NCBI GenBank assembly: GCA_947627725.1
Contig: CANQXE010000010.1
Coordinates: 1-64,000 of the forward strand
Origin: an uncultured Clostridia bacterium
GTDB lineage: Bacteria > Bacillota > Clostridia > Oscillospirales > Acutalibacteraceae
DNA: 64,000 nt
Direction of reading: 5' to 3'
The position numbers and the translations under genes are program-made. This document shows, piece by piece, positions 15,839 through 24,897 of this stretch; positions within the stretch are counted from its first letter, which is position 1; every line of letters begins with the position of its first letter. The notes under the pieces are model-generated. The model made no database searches. It was not told where the DNA came from and saw only the letters and a program-made list of their open reading frames with translations.

Positions 15839-16318
15839 ATGAAAGCAAAGGGTTTAGTTCATAAATTTGGCGATAATGTTGATACGGACGTTATCATCCC
15901 TGCGCGTTATCTTAATAAGAGTGATGACGCGTGGCTTGCCTCGCATTGTATGGAGGATATTGATGCGGACTTTGTAAATAAGGTTAAGCCGGGTGATATT
16001 ATGGTTGCGCAGTCGAATTTCGGCTGCGGCTCTTCGCGCGAGCATGCTCCGATTGCTATTAAGGCGTCGGGTATATCGTGTGTTATAGCGTCAACCTTTG
16101 CGCGTATTTTTTATCGTAACGCAATCAATATTGGTCTCGCAATTCTTGAATGCGACGAGGCGGCAAGGGATATTAAAGAGGGCGACGAGGTTGAAGTTGA
16201 TTTTGACAGCGGCATAATTACCAACTGTACCACAGGCAAAACATATCAGGCTCAGCCTTTTCCCGAATTCATACAAAATATTATCAGAAACGGCGGTCTG
16301 ATGAATTCTATAAAATGA
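15839..16318 (+). CDS. leuD: 3-isopropylmalate dehydratase, small subunit
   Basis: 159 residues forming the swivel domain. [11 protein letters not shown] and [14 protein letters not shown] are the family motifs; the latter lines the active site with LeuC. AAGGAGGAG precedes ATG 15839, 13 nt after leuC. The following leucine genes (leuA, leuB) are not in this window. Confidence 0.93.
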   Translation: MKAKGLVHKFGDNVDTDVIIPARYLNKSDDAWLASHCMEDIDADFVNKVKPGDIMVAQSNFGCGSSREHAPIAIKASGISCVIASTFARIFYRNAINIGLAILECDEAARDIKEGDEVEVDFDSGIITNCTTGKTYQAQPFPEFIQNIIRNGGLMNSIK

Positions 16319-16333
16319 CTAAGAGGCAGAAAA

Positions 16334-16723
16334 ATGCAACTTGTTTTGACTCAGAAGAATCTGCGCTACGCGTGGGGCTCAACTACTGAATATTGGTTTT
16401 CACGTACCGATTATTCAATTTATAAATACAGCGACCTTCCCTGTGAAGATTATTCCAAATTGTTAGAACTCGGATTTATACCGTTTCTAACAATAAGCAA
16501 CGAGGAGGTTATCAGGGCATATATCAAATCTCTTAATAATTCAAAGGTATCGGCTAAGTTTGACAGCCTTTCGTCATATGACTGTGTTGAAACCTTTTGG
16601 AAATATTTTAACGCTTATAAGGATATTTCCGCCGGCTTTGACGAATTTGAAAAAGAATATCTTATGAAAAAGGTCATTGGTTGGTGCAAAGAGAACGCTG
16701 TAAATTATACATTAGACAAATAA
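16334..16723 (+). CDS. Unknown 129-residue protein at the end of the leucine operon
   Basis: A soluble, mildly acidic protein I cannot assign to a family. It starts MQLVLTQKNLRYAWGSTTEYW and ends with KKVIGWCKENAVNY. It has aromatic-rich segments (ETFWKYFNAYKDI) and no signal peptide or membrane helix. It follows leuD by 15 nt with AAGAGGC before the ATG and precedes the operon terminator, so it is co-transcribed with leuCD. No evidence links it to leucine synthesis other than position. Confidence 0.65.
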   Translation: MQLVLTQKNLRYAWGSTTEYWFSRTDYSIYKYSDLPCEDYSKLLELGFIPFLTISNEEVIRAYIKSLNNSKVSAKFDSLSSYDCVETFWKYFNAYKDISAGFDEFEKEYLMKKVIGWCKENAVNYTLDK

Positions 16724-16724
16724 A

Positions 16725-16763
16725 AGGCTGTCTTGGGAAAACCCAAGACAGCCTGATTTTTTA
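16725..16763. terminator. Bidirectional terminator, leu operon / CDF transporter
   Basis: AGGCTGTCTTGGG and CCCAAGACAGCCT form a perfect 13-bp stem with an AAAA loop, then GATTTTTTAT. It overlaps the last 3 bp of the convergent transporter gene. Confidence 0.85.
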
Positions 16764-17927
16764 TACATATAAGTGTTCAACAGTTACAATTGGATTTATT
16801 TTTTCATCAGCCGACTGAAATTTTTTTCTCAGTTCTGACAGCACTTCGGCGCTGTTTATGCTTTTGTCATAGGGTATTGTAAGGTCAAAAATAAGGTTTG
16901 TATGTGTCGGACCTTTTTCTACTTTAAAATCGTGAAAGCTGTATTGCGGATTTAGTTCGCTTATTATTTTCTTTGTAAGCGCCTTGTACTTTTCAACTTC
17001 TTTATCGTTGACAACAACAGGGTCCGTATGAATACATATGACGACTTTAAGCTTCTTTGCTATTTTTCTTTCCGCTCTGTCAATTACATCGTGTATTTCC
17101 ACAATGTCAGATGTGGAAGGCACCTCCGCGTGCGCCGACGCGATAATTCTTCCTGCTCCGTAATCGTGAACAATTAAGTCGTGAATGCCGATAATTTTTT
17201 CCTCGCTCATCATAATGCTTTCAATCTCTTTTACAAGCCTTTCGGATGGCGGCTGACCGAGCAGTTTTCCCGAAATATCTTTTACAATATTAATTCCTGT
17301 TATCAGAATAACGACGGCTACGGCTAAACCTGTTATTCCGTCCGCTTTTTTAAATGATGTCAGGGAGGTAATCAGCAGAGCGGCTATTGACGCGCCTGTT
17401 GCAAGGCAGTCGTTGAGACTGTCCTGCCTAACTGCTTTAAGGCTTATATTATCTGTTTTTTTATATAAAATACTGTTAAACCGTGCCATAAAGAGCTTGA
17501 CGAATATTGTCGCTCCGAGAATTATGACATACCGGATGTTAAATTCGACATTCTGAGGCTCCGCTATTTTTTTAACAGAGCTTTTAGCAAGCTCAAAGCT
17601 CATTATGAAAATGAAAAATGAAACTATCAGCGCGCAGATATATTCAATCCGTCCGTGACCGAAGGGATGCTCCTCGTCTACGGGCTTGTTAGCCAGCTTT
17701 GCTCCCGCTATAGTGACAATCCCGGAACCTGCGTCCGAAAGATTGTTTACGGCGTCTGCGGTAATTGAAACCGAGCCTGTCAGTACACCCAAAATAATTT
17801 TCACCGCACTCAAAGCAAGATTGCATATAATTCCAAGTATTCCGCTGAGTACACCAAGCTTTTCACGTATGACATCGGGCTTTTGATTTTTTTTATTTAT
17901 CATATTGTCTATCATTCTGTTTATCAT
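16761..17927 (-). CDS. Cation diffusion facilitator metal transporter
   Basis: 388 residues with about six membrane helices followed by a cytosolic CDF dimerisation domain (about 225-300) and a further C-terminal extension. TADAVNNLSDAGS in helix 2 holds the metal-site residues, and HPFGHGRIEY is the conserved loop. The metal (Zn, Mn, Fe or Co) cannot be decided. GAGGGTTTT precedes the ATG. It stands alone on the - strand between two + strand units. Confidence 0.88.
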   Translation of the reverse strand: MINRMIDNMINKKNQKPDVIREKLGVLSGILGIICNLALSAVKIILGVLTGSVSITADAVNNLSDAGSGIVTIAGAKLANKPVDEEHPFGHGRIEYICALIVSFFIFIMSFELAKSSVKKIAEPQNVEFNIRYVIILGATIFVKLFMARFNSILYKKTDNISLKAVRQDSLNDCLATGASIAALLITSLTSFKKADGITGLAVAVVILITGINIVKDISGKLLGQPPSERLVKEIESIMMSEEKIIGIHDLIVHDYGAGRIIASAHAEVPSTSDIVEIHDVIDRAERKIAKKLKVVICIHTDPVVVNDKEVEKYKALTKKIISELNPQYSFHDFKVEKGPTHTNLIFDLTIPYDKSINSAEVLSELRKKFQSADEKINPIVTVEHLYV

Positions 17928-17969
17928 ATAAAACCCTCACAATATAATTTATGTACATATTAGCATATT

Positions 17970-17999
17970 TTGCACTTTAAAACCATATAATTTTATGAT
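17970..17999 (+). promoter_or_regulatory. Candidate promoter of the flavodoxin-like gene
   Basis: TTGCAC (17970-17975), 18-bp spacer, TATGAT (17994-17999). It is 21 bp before the chosen ATG, so the leader is very short. Confidence 0.5.
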
Positions 18000-18020
18000 A
18001 TACTTATGGGCGGTGATAAG

Positions 18021-18569
18021 ATGAGAAAATTATTAATTGTTAACGGCTCGCCGAGGGATAACGGCGTTTGCGCCGAAATGATTAATCAGGTTAAAAAGTA
18101 CTTTTACGATTGTGTTATTACAGAATATGATACATTTAAAATGGCGCCTGCGCCCTGCTGTGACTGTAAGTATTGCGAGTATCATAACGGCTGCTCAAAT
18201 AAGGATTTGGATTTATTCTTTGAGGATTTCGAGCAGGCGGATTACATAGCCTTTTTTTCACCCGTTTACAACAACTTTTTCCCCGCTCCTCTCAAGGCGG
18301 TTATTGACCGTTTTCAGCGTTATTACAGCGCTCGTTTTAAGCGCGGCGCAAAGCCTCCTATCGAAAAGCATAAAAGGGTAGGTGCGGTGATTGTAAGCGG
18401 ATCAAACGCAAGACAGTCCGCCGATTATATGATATCAACCTTAAAGCAGGCGTTTACTGTATTAAACGGTGAGGTTTGCGCGCGGTATTATATTCCGAAT
18501 ACAGATGCCGGCAGCTATACCTTTAATGTTACCGAACTTGAAAAATTCGTCCATTTTTTAAAGGGATAA
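18021..18569 (+). CDS. Flavodoxin-like NAD(P)H-dependent FMN reductase/iron-sulfur flavoprotein
   Basis: 182 residues with the flavodoxin-like FMN fold: NGSPRDNGVCAEM binds the phosphate, and FFSPVYNNFFPAPLKAVIDR is the second FMN/dimer motif. A cysteine group (PCCDCKYCEYHNGCSN) sits where iron-sulfur flavoproteins and many Clostridial oxidoreductases of this family carry theirs. The physiological substrate is unknown. ATG 18021 fits the ribosome site GGCGGTGAT; an ATG at 18006 would precede it. Confidence 0.8.
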   Translation: MRKLLIVNGSPRDNGVCAEMINQVKKYFYDCVITEYDTFKMAPAPCCDCKYCEYHNGCSNKDLDLFFEDFEQADYIAFFSPVYNNFFPAPLKAVIDRFQRYYSARFKRGAKPPIEKHKRVGAVIVSGSNARQSADYMISTLKQAFTVLNGEVCARYYIPNTDAGSYTFNVTELEKFVHFLKG

Positions 18570-18584
18570 AAAATATTGATTGTG

Positions 18585-18622
18585 AAAAATCACCGTTACC
18601 GCAGTATCGGTGATTTTTTATA
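18585..18622 (+). terminator. Terminator after the flavodoxin-like gene
   Basis: AAAAATCACCG and CGGTGATTTTTT flank a small TAC/GTA inner stem. The T-run follows directly. Confidence 0.8.
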
Positions 18623-18656
18623 AAGCTCTGTTCATATATAATTTATATATTATTTA

Positions 18657-18685
18657 TTGCATATTATTTCCTGCCGTGTTATAAT
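18657..18685 (+). promoter_or_regulatory. Promoter of the ruvC-pgsA operon
   Basis: TTGCAT (18657-18662), 17-bp spacer, TATAAT (18680-18685) with TG one base upstream (extended -10). No SOS/LexA-type palindrome is evident beside it. Confidence 0.75.
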
Positions 18686-18713
18686 TGACTAAATCTAAAA
18701 TGGAGAAGTATAT

Positions 18714-19214
18714 ATGATTATTCTTGGTATCGATCCGGGATATGCTATCGTGGGTTGGGGTGTATTGGAATATAAAGCTAATAAATTCAGAGTTTTAGGC
18801 TACGGCGCGATAACTACTGACGCCCACACTCCTTTTCCGCTAAGGCTTCAGACCATTTATAACGATATGTGCTATCTGATTGAAAAGTACAAGCCTGAGG
18901 TTATGAGTATGGAAAAGCTGTTTTATAACAGCAACGCCAAAACGGTTATTGATGTTGCGCAGGCAAGGGGAGTTATAACGCTGTCCGCGCAGAATTACGG
19001 TATTGATATTTTTGAGTACACACCTCTTCAGGTCAAGCAGTCGGTTGTCGGCTACGGCAGGGCTGAAAAAAAACAGGTGCAGGAAATGACGAGAATTATG
19101 CTCGGTCTTGAAAAAATCCCTAAGCCTGACGATACTGCCGACGCTCTGGCTATGGCGATATGCCACGGTCATTGCAGCGGCTCACTTATGGGCTCTTTAA
19201 AGGAATCAGGGTGA
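18714..19214 (+). CDS. ruvC: Holliday-junction resolvase RuvC
   Basis: 166 residues. The four acidic active-site residues are visible: Asp7 (GIDPGYAIVGWG), Glu67 (SMEKLFYN), and the pair in KPDDTADALAMA (about 140 and 143). It cuts Holliday junctions after RuvAB branch migration. TGGAGAAG precedes the ATG. First gene of a 12-gene run with gaps of 22 bp or less. Confidence 0.95.
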   Translation: MIILGIDPGYAIVGWGVLEYKANKFRVLGYGAITTDAHTPFPLRLQTIYNDMCYLIEKYKPEVMSMEKLFYNSNAKTVIDVAQARGVITLSAQNYGIDIFEYTPLQVKQSVVGYGRAEKKQVQEMTRIMLGLEKIPKPDDTADALAMAICHGHCSGSLMGSLKESG

Positions 19215-19218
19215 TTTT

Positions 19219-19824
19219 ATGTTGTATAATTTAAAAGGTACGCTTACTGTAAGCGACGTCAATTTTATAGTCGTGGAATGCGGAGGTGTAGGTTTTAAAT
19301 GCTACACCACGCTCAATACTGTTAAAGAGATAGGAAAAGTCGGAGATAAGGTCAATGTATTTACACATCTTGCGGTCCGTGAGGATGCAATGGATTTATA
19401 CGGCTTCGCGAGCCTTTCCGAGCTTGACGCGTTTAAGCTTTTGATTACTGTTTCGGGTATCGGACCTAAGGCGGCTGTTTCTATCCTTTCCGAGCTTTCT
19501 CCGGACAGGCTTGCGCTATGTATTGCGTCAGGCGATTCAAAGGCGATTACGAGAGCGCAGGGAGTAGGTAAAAAAACTGCCGAAAGAGTTGTTCTTGAGC
19601 TTAAGGACAAAATGGGCTCGATTGCGGCAGGCGATGCGTCACAGGCTGTCGCAAGCGCTTCGTCGGTTATGGAAGGCAGCGATTCCGCCGAAGCTGTTGA
19701 AGCGCTTGTTGCACTCGGTTATTCTCAGTCCGACGCGGCAGTTGTTGTCGGAAGTATGGATAAGTCTCTTTCGGTTGACGAAATGATAAGGCAGGGACTT
19801 AAACAGCTTGCTAAGAATTTGTAG
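19219..19824 (+). CDS. ruvA: Holliday-junction branch-migration protein RuvA
   Basis: 201 residues: N-terminal OB fold (LKGTLTVSDVNFIVVECGGVGF), helix-hairpin-helix motifs (LLITVSGIGPKAAVSIL and ITRAQGVGKKTAERVV) and the C-terminal UBA-like domain that contacts RuvB. AGGGTGA precedes the ATG, 4 nt after ruvC. Confidence 0.95.
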   Translation: MLYNLKGTLTVSDVNFIVVECGGVGFKCYTTLNTVKEIGKVGDKVNVFTHLAVREDAMDLYGFASLSELDAFKLLITVSGIGPKAAVSILSELSPDRLALCIASGDSKAITRAQGVGKKTAERVVLELKDKMGSIAAGDASQAVASASSVMEGSDSAEAVEALVALGYSQSDAAVVVGSMDKSLSVDEMIRQGLKQLAKNL

Positions 19825-19834
19825 GAGATAGACT

Positions 19835-20869
19835 ATGCAGGAAACAGAGATGGATTTTGAAAACAGAATAATTACTTCTGATTTCACTCCGGAGGATAAT
19901 GATATTGAAAATTCTCTGAGACCAAAATTCCTTGATGAATACATCGGACAGGATAAGGTAAAAGAAAATTTAAAGATATATATTGAGGCTGCAAGGGGCA
20001 GGGGGGAGGCACTCGACCATGTTCTTCTTTACGGACCCCCCGGTCTCGGCAAAACAACGCTTGCAGGCATTATTGCGAATGAAATGGGTGTAAATATCCG
20101 TATAACAAGCGGACCTGCTATTGAAAAACAGGGTGACCTTGCGGCGCTTCTTACAAATCTTCAGGAGGGGGACGTTCTTTTTATTGACGAGATTCACCGT
20201 CTTAACAGACAGGTTGAGGAGGTGCTTTATCCCGCAATGGAGGACGGCGCGCTTGATATTATTATCGGCAAGGGTCCGTCGGCGCGTTCAATCAGGCTTG
20301 ATTTGCCTCATTTCACATTAATCGGGGCAACAACAAGGGCAGGTCAGCTTTCAGCTCCTCTGCGTGACAGATTCGGCGTGATATTCAGGTTGGAGATGTA
20401 TACAAATGCTCAGCTTGCCACAATTGTAAAGCGGAGCGCAGGTATACTTGATATACCTGTTGACGATGAGGGAGCGGCTGAGATTGCTTCACGTTCACGT
20501 GGAACGCCGCGTATTGCAAACAGGCTTTTAAAACGAAGCCGTGATTTTGCGCAGGTTAAGTATAACGGAGTTATCAGCCGTGAGGCGTCTGTCGACGCGC
20601 TGAACAGAATGGAAATTGACGAGCTTGGTCTTGACAATATTGACAGAGTTCTTCTTGAAACAATGATTAAAAACTATAACGGCGGTCCCGTTGGACTTGA
20701 AACAATTGCCGCCGCGATCGGCGAAGAAGCGGTTACAATTGAGGACGTTTATGAGCCGTATCTTATGCAGATCGGCTTTCTTTCAAGAACACCGCGCGGA
20801 AGATGCGCGACTGCTCTTGCTTACAGGCACTTGGGCATTGAGCAGGACGGACAACAGAGCTTATTATAA
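19835..20869 (+). CDS. ruvB: Holliday-junction branch-migration helicase RuvB
   Basis: 344 residues. AAA+ motor with Walker [12 protein letters not shown], Walker [11 protein letters not shown], sensor I GATTRAG and a C-terminal winged helix ending with [16 protein letters not shown]. SRPxxLDEYIGQ-like N-terminus is present ([12 protein letters not shown]). Works with RuvA and RuvC. AGGAGATAG precedes the ATG. Confidence 0.96.
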   Translation: MQETEMDFENRIITSDFTPEDNDIENSLRPKFLDEYIGQDKVKENLKIYIEAARGRGEALDHVLLYGPPGLGKTTLAGIIANEMGVNIRITSGPAIEKQGDLAALLTNLQEGDVLFIDEIHRLNRQVEEVLYPAMEDGALDIIIGKGPSARSIRLDLPHFTLIGATTRAGQLSAPLRDRFGVIFRLEMYTNAQLATIVKRSAGILDIPVDDEGAAEIASRSRGTPRIANRLLKRSRDFAQVKYNGVISREASVDALNRMEIDELGLDNIDRVLLETMIKNYNGGPVGLETIAAAIGEEAVTIEDVYEPYLMQIGFLSRTPRGRCATALAYRHLGIEQDGQQSLL

Positions 20870-20890
20870 ATAAAGAGAGGTTATATAAAT

Positions 20891-22243
20891 ATGGGAAGAT
20901 TATTCGGTACAGACGGTGTGAGAGGAATTGCTAATGAAAGCCTTACTCCTGAGCTTGCTTTGCAGATAGGCAGAGCGGCGGCTATGGTTTTGATTAAGGA
21001 AAGCAAGTCAGCTAAGCCGACAGTTCTTATCGGCAAGGATACAAGAGCGTCGGGTGATATGCTTGAAGCCGCGCTCACGGCAGGTTTTACTTCGGTGGGC
21101 TGTAACGTGCTTTCCGTTGGTGTTGTTCCCACTCCCGCGGTTGCTTATCTTGTTTGTAAATACGGCTGTGAGGCAGGCGTTATGATTTCCGCGTCGCACA
21201 ATCCGTGTGAGTATAACGGAATAAAGATTTTTCAGAAAACAGGCTATAAGCTTGATGACGCTATTGAAGAGGAAATAGAATCTATTATTCTTGATAACAC
21301 GCAGGAAATCCCCGTGCTTTTAGGCGGAGAGGTCGGCAACAGGCTTTACTGCAAAACAGCAGTCAGTGATTATGTTAAGCATGTCGTTTCAACCGCTTCG
21401 GTGCGCTTTGACGGTTTGTCAATCGCGCTTGACTGCGCAAACGGCAGCGCGTCTGTATGCGCAAAGGAAATTTTTACGGCGCTCGGCGCAAGGTGCATAA
21501 TGCTTTCGGATACGCCCGACGGAGTTAATATTAACGATAACTGCGGTTCCACTCATCCTGAGGAGCTTATGCGATTTGTAAAGGACGCAGGTCTTGATTT
21601 AGGTCTTGCGTTTGACGGAGACGCTGACAGAATGCTTGCCGTTGACGAAAACGGAGAGCTTGTAGACGGCGACAAGGTAATTGCTATCTGTTCAAAGAGA
21701 ATGAAGGAAGAGGGTACTCTTAAGAAAAATACAGCCGTTGTCACCGTAATGAGCAATATGGGATTTTTCAAATTCTGCAAGGAAAACGGTATTGAATGTG
21801 CAAAGACTGCCGTTGGCGACAGATATGTGCTTGAAAGAATGCTCAAGGACGGTTATAATATCGGCGGCGAGCAGAGCGGTCACGTTATATTTCTTGATTT
21901 TGCAAGCACCGGCGACGGTGAGCTTTCAGGCGTTCAGCTTGTTGAAACTGTTGTTAAATCAGGCAAAAAGCTTTCAGAGCTTGCGGATATAATGCGTGTT
22001 TATCCGCAGGTGCTTATAAATGTCAAGGTTACGGATGAGGGCAAGAAAAAGTACAACAATGATGAATATATTATATCTGCCGTACAACAGGCTGAAATGG
22101 AGCTTTCGGGCGAGGGCAGAGTTCTTGTCCGTGTCAGCGGTACAGAGCCGCTTGTGCGGGTAATGCTTGAGGGCGCGGATATTGAGCAGATTACAAAGCT
22201 CGGCAACAGCATAGCGGACGTTGTGCGAGAAAGATTGGCATAA
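20891..22243 (+). CDS. glmM: Phosphoglucosamine mutase
   Basis: 450 residues, standard length. RLFGTDGVRG at the N-terminus, the phospho-serine loop SASHNPCEYNGIKIF, metal loop DGDADRMLAVDE, sugar loop GGEQSGHV and phosphate-binding VRVSGTEPLVRVM. It converts glucosamine-6-phosphate to glucosamine-1-phosphate for cell-wall UDP-GlcNAc. AGAGAGG precedes the ATG. Confidence 0.95.
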   Translation: MGRLFGTDGVRGIANESLTPELALQIGRAAAMVLIKESKSAKPTVLIGKDTRASGDMLEAALTAGFTSVGCNVLSVGVVPTPAVAYLVCKYGCEAGVMISASHNPCEYNGIKIFQKTGYKLDDAIEEEIESIILDNTQEIPVLLGGEVGNRLYCKTAVSDYVKHVVSTASVRFDGLSIALDCANGSASVCAKEIFTALGARCIMLSDTPDGVNINDNCGSTHPEELMRFVKDAGLDLGLAFDGDADRMLAVDENGELVDGDKVIAICSKRMKEEGTLKKNTAVVTVMSNMGFFKFCKENGIECAKTAVGDRYVLERMLKDGYNIGGEQSGHVIFLDFASTGDGELSGVQLVETVVKSGKKLSELADIMRVYPQVLINVKVTDEGKKKYNNDEYIISAVQQAEMELSGEGRVLVRVSGTEPLVRVMLEGADIEQITKLGNSIADVVRERLA

Positions 22244-22256
22244 AGGTTTACTATAA

Positions 22257-23126
22257 ATGAGATATTCGACAGACTGGAAGGATTACGAATTAATTGACTG
22301 CTCCTGCGGTGAAAAGCTGGAACGCTGGACAAGAGAGATTTTAATTCGTCCCGATCCTCAGGTAATATGGAAAAGTGAAAAGGAGCACAGGCTGTGGTAT
22401 CAGCCGAGCGCTAAATATATACGCTCGCGTACAGGCGGGGGAAAATGGCAGGTATTCAAGCGTATTCCCGATGCGTGGCAGGTCAGGTATAAGGATTTGA
22501 CCTTCAGTATAAAAACTATGGGTTTCAAGCACACGGGACTTTTTCCCGAACAGGCTGTGAACTGGGATTATACAAGACAGCTTATCCGTCAGTCGGGCAG
22601 AGAAGATATTAAGGTACTGAATCTTTTTGCCTATACGGGAGGGGCAACAATCGCCTGTCTCAAGGAGGGCGCCGAGGTCGTCCACGTTGACGCGTCAAAG
22701 GGAATGGTGCAGTGGGCAAAGGAAAACGCAAGGCTATCGGGCGTTGAGGAGGAAAATGTACGCTGGATAGTTGACGACTGTATGAAATTTGTCTCACGCG
22801 AAATCAGGAGGGGCAATAAGTACGATATAATTATCCTTGACCCTCCGAGTTACGGCAGAGGTCCTAAGGGGGAAATATGGCATCTTGAGGACAGCATTTA
22901 TGATTTTGTACGCCTTGTTTCTCAGCTTCTTTCCGACGAGCCTATAATGGTGCTTCTTAATTCCTACACAACAGGTCTTTCTGCGTCTGTTATGAAATAT
23001 ATTATTGATGATGTTATTACAAAAGAAAAGGGCGGTAAGGTCGAGGCAGACGAAATCGGATTACCTGTTTCATCAAAAAATCAGGTTCTCCCATGCGGCT
23101 CGTCTGCAATATGGACTGCTGAATAA
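22257..23126 (+). CDS. Class I SAM-dependent methyltransferase, RlmI/PF10672-like
   Basis: 289 residues. SAM-binding motif LNLFAYTGGATIACLKEGAEVVHVDAS (about 121-147 in outline) and catalytic-type IILDPPSYGRGPKGE place it with the RNA-methyltransferase group that includes RlmI and RlmK; the N-terminal half (WYQPSAKYIRSR) differs from the PUA domain of RlmI. rRNA is the likely substrate but is not proven. AAAGG lies before the ATG, and the gene sits 13 nt after glmM and 2 nt before ecfA1. Confidence 0.8.
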   Translation: MRYSTDWKDYELIDCSCGEKLERWTREILIRPDPQVIWKSEKEHRLWYQPSAKYIRSRTGGGKWQVFKRIPDAWQVRYKDLTFSIKTMGFKHTGLFPEQAVNWDYTRQLIRQSGREDIKVLNLFAYTGGATIACLKEGAEVVHVDASKGMVQWAKENARLSGVEEENVRWIVDDCMKFVSREIRRGNKYDIIILDPPSYGRGPKGEIWHLEDSIYDFVRLVSQLLSDEPIMVLLNSYTTGLSASVMKYIIDDVITKEKGGKVEADEIGLPVSSKNQVLPCGSSAIWTAE

Positions 23127-23128
23127 TA

Positions 23129-24028
23129 ATGAACCTGATTGAATTTAAAAATGTAGATTTTTCCTATATCCTTGAAGACAGTGACGCTGACAACAGTAAA
23201 TCCGAAGCGGATAAGGACATAAAAGGCACAAATACCGAAAGTGAAAAAGAAATCAAGGTGCTGGAAAATCTTAATCTTACAATTGAAAAAGGCTCCTTCG
23301 TTGCCGTGCTCGGTCATAACGGTTCGGGCAAGTCGACGATTGCAAAGCTCACAAACGGCATTCTTTTCGCAAAAAGCGGGGAGGTTATCGTTGACGGACA
23401 GACCGCGAAAGAGGATGACTCAATTTTTGATATAAGAAAAAAGGTCGGTATGGTGTTTCAGAATCCCGACAACCAAATTGTATCCTCAATCGTTGAGGAG
23501 GATGTTGCTTTCGGTGTGGAAAATCTCGGTATTCCATCGGACGAATGCAGGAGAAGAGTTGATGAGGCGCTTAAAACTGTAGGTATGTATGAATACAGAA
23601 CGAAGGCTCCCAATAAGCTGTCGGGCGGACAAAAGCAGAGAGTAGCCGTTGCGGGAATTATCGCGATGAAGCCTGATTGTATCGTTCTTGACGAGCCGAC
23701 CGCAATGCTCGACCCGAGCGGCAGACGGGAGGTTCTTGAAACTGTTAAAAAACTCAACCGTGAGGAAGGCATAACAATTGTTCTCATTACTCACTATATG
23801 GACGAGGCAGTCCAGGCGGACAGGGTTATTGTTATTGATAACGGAAGAATTAAAATGGACGATACTCCGCAGAATGTGTTTTCACGGGTAGACGAGGTAA
23901 AGGCACTCGGTCTGGACGTACCGCAGTCTACGGAGCTGATATACCGTTTGGGTCTTAAAAGCGGAGAAGCAATCCTTAACGCCGATAAATGCGTTGAATT
24001 TTTAATGAGCAAGCTGGAGGAAGGATAA
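23129..24028 (+). CDS. ecfA1: ECF transporter ATPase A1, with acidic N-terminal insert
   Basis: 299 residues. Walker A LGHNGSGKST, Q-loop MVFQNPDNQIVSS, signature LSGGQKQR, Walker B CIVLDEPTAML, and the switch His in LITHYMDEA; this is the EcfA1/CbiO class that powers vitamin and metal uptake with EcfT and an exchangeable S component. Residues about 14-43 form a highly charged Asp/Glu/Lys/Ser insert inside the first beta strands, absent from textbook EcfA1. The ATG has no strong ribosome site and follows the previous stop by 2 nt, suggesting translational coupling. Confidence 0.92.
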   Translation: MNLIEFKNVDFSYILEDSDADNSKSEADKDIKGTNTESEKEIKVLENLNLTIEKGSFVAVLGHNGSGKSTIAKLTNGILFAKSGEVIVDGQTAKEDDSIFDIRKKVGMVFQNPDNQIVSSIVEEDVAFGVENLGIPSDECRRRVDEALKTVGMYEYRTKAPNKLSGGQKQRVAVAGIIAMKPDCIVLDEPTAMLDPSGRREVLETVKKLNREEGITIVLITHYMDEAVQADRVIVIDNGRIKMDDTPQNVFSRVDEVKALGLDVPQSTELIYRLGLKSGEAILNADKCVEFLMSKLEEG

Positions 24029-24897
24029 TGGCGTATCTTGCCTGTGAAAATTTAAAATATCTTTACAGTATCGGTACTCCGTTTGAAACAGCGGCAATTG
24101 ACAATGTGAGCTTTTCCGCCGAGCAAGGAGATTTAATCGGCATTATCGGTCATACAGGCTCGGGTAAGTCAACGCTCATTCAGCATCTTAACGGACTTCT
24201 TCAGCCGCACGGCGGCAAGGTCTTTGTGGACGGCAGGGATATCTGGACAAAGGAAAACAAAAAAAATATCAGGCAGGTGCGTTTTGCTGTCGGACTTTGT
24301 TTTCAGTATCCGGAGTATCAGATATTTGAAGAAACTGTTTACAGGGAAATTGCTTTCGGACCGAAGCAGATGGGACTTGATACTGCTGAAATAGACAAAC
24401 GTGTTCGTGAAAGCGCCGACTTTGTAGGCTTGTCCAAAGAGCTTATTAATAAGTCTCCTTTTGACCTGTCAGGCGGTCAGAAACGCAGGGTCGCGATTGC
24501 CTCAATAATCGCTATGGAGCCGAAGGTGCTTATTCTTGACGAGCCGTGCGCCGGACTTGACCCGAGGGGAAGAAAGGTTATTTTAAGGCTGATACAGGAT
24601 TATCAGCACCAGATGGGCAATACCGTTATTCTTGTATCACATTCTATGGAGGATGTGGCGGCGATTTGTAAAAGAGTGCTTGTTATGAACAAAGGAACTC
24701 TTGCAATGAGCGGTACCGTTGACGAGGTTTATTCACACGGCGAGGAGCTTAAGGCAATGGGGCTGAATGTTCCTGAAATAACCGATATCTTTCTGAAGCT
24801 TAAGGCTCTCGGCGTTGACTGCCGAACTAATATATATACAGTCGAGCAGGGTGTTGCCGAAATGAAAAGACTTTTCAGGGGAGGTGCCGATATTTGA
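24028..24897 (+). CDS. ecfA2: ECF transporter ATPase A2
   Basis: 289 residues with Walker A GHTGSGKSTL, Q-loop LCFQYPEYQIFEETV (the EcfA2-specific form), signature LSGGQKRR, Walker B LILDEPCAGLDP and switch His in LVSHSMED. Start ATG overlaps the ecfA1 stop (TAATG), with GAGGAAGG upstream. Forms the heterodimer with EcfA1. Confidence 0.94.
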   Translation: MAYLACENLKYLYSIGTPFETAAIDNVSFSAEQGDLIGIIGHTGSGKSTLIQHLNGLLQPHGGKVFVDGRDIWTKENKKNIRQVRFAVGLCFQYPEYQIFEETVYREIAFGPKQMGLDTAEIDKRVRESADFVGLSKELINKSPFDLSGGQKRRVAIASIIAMEPKVLILDEPCAGLDPRGRKVILRLIQDYQHQMGNTVILVSHSMEDVAAICKRVLVMNKGTLAMSGTVDEVYSHGEELKAMGLNVPEITDIFLKLKALGVDCRTNIYTVEQGVAEMKRLFRGGADI

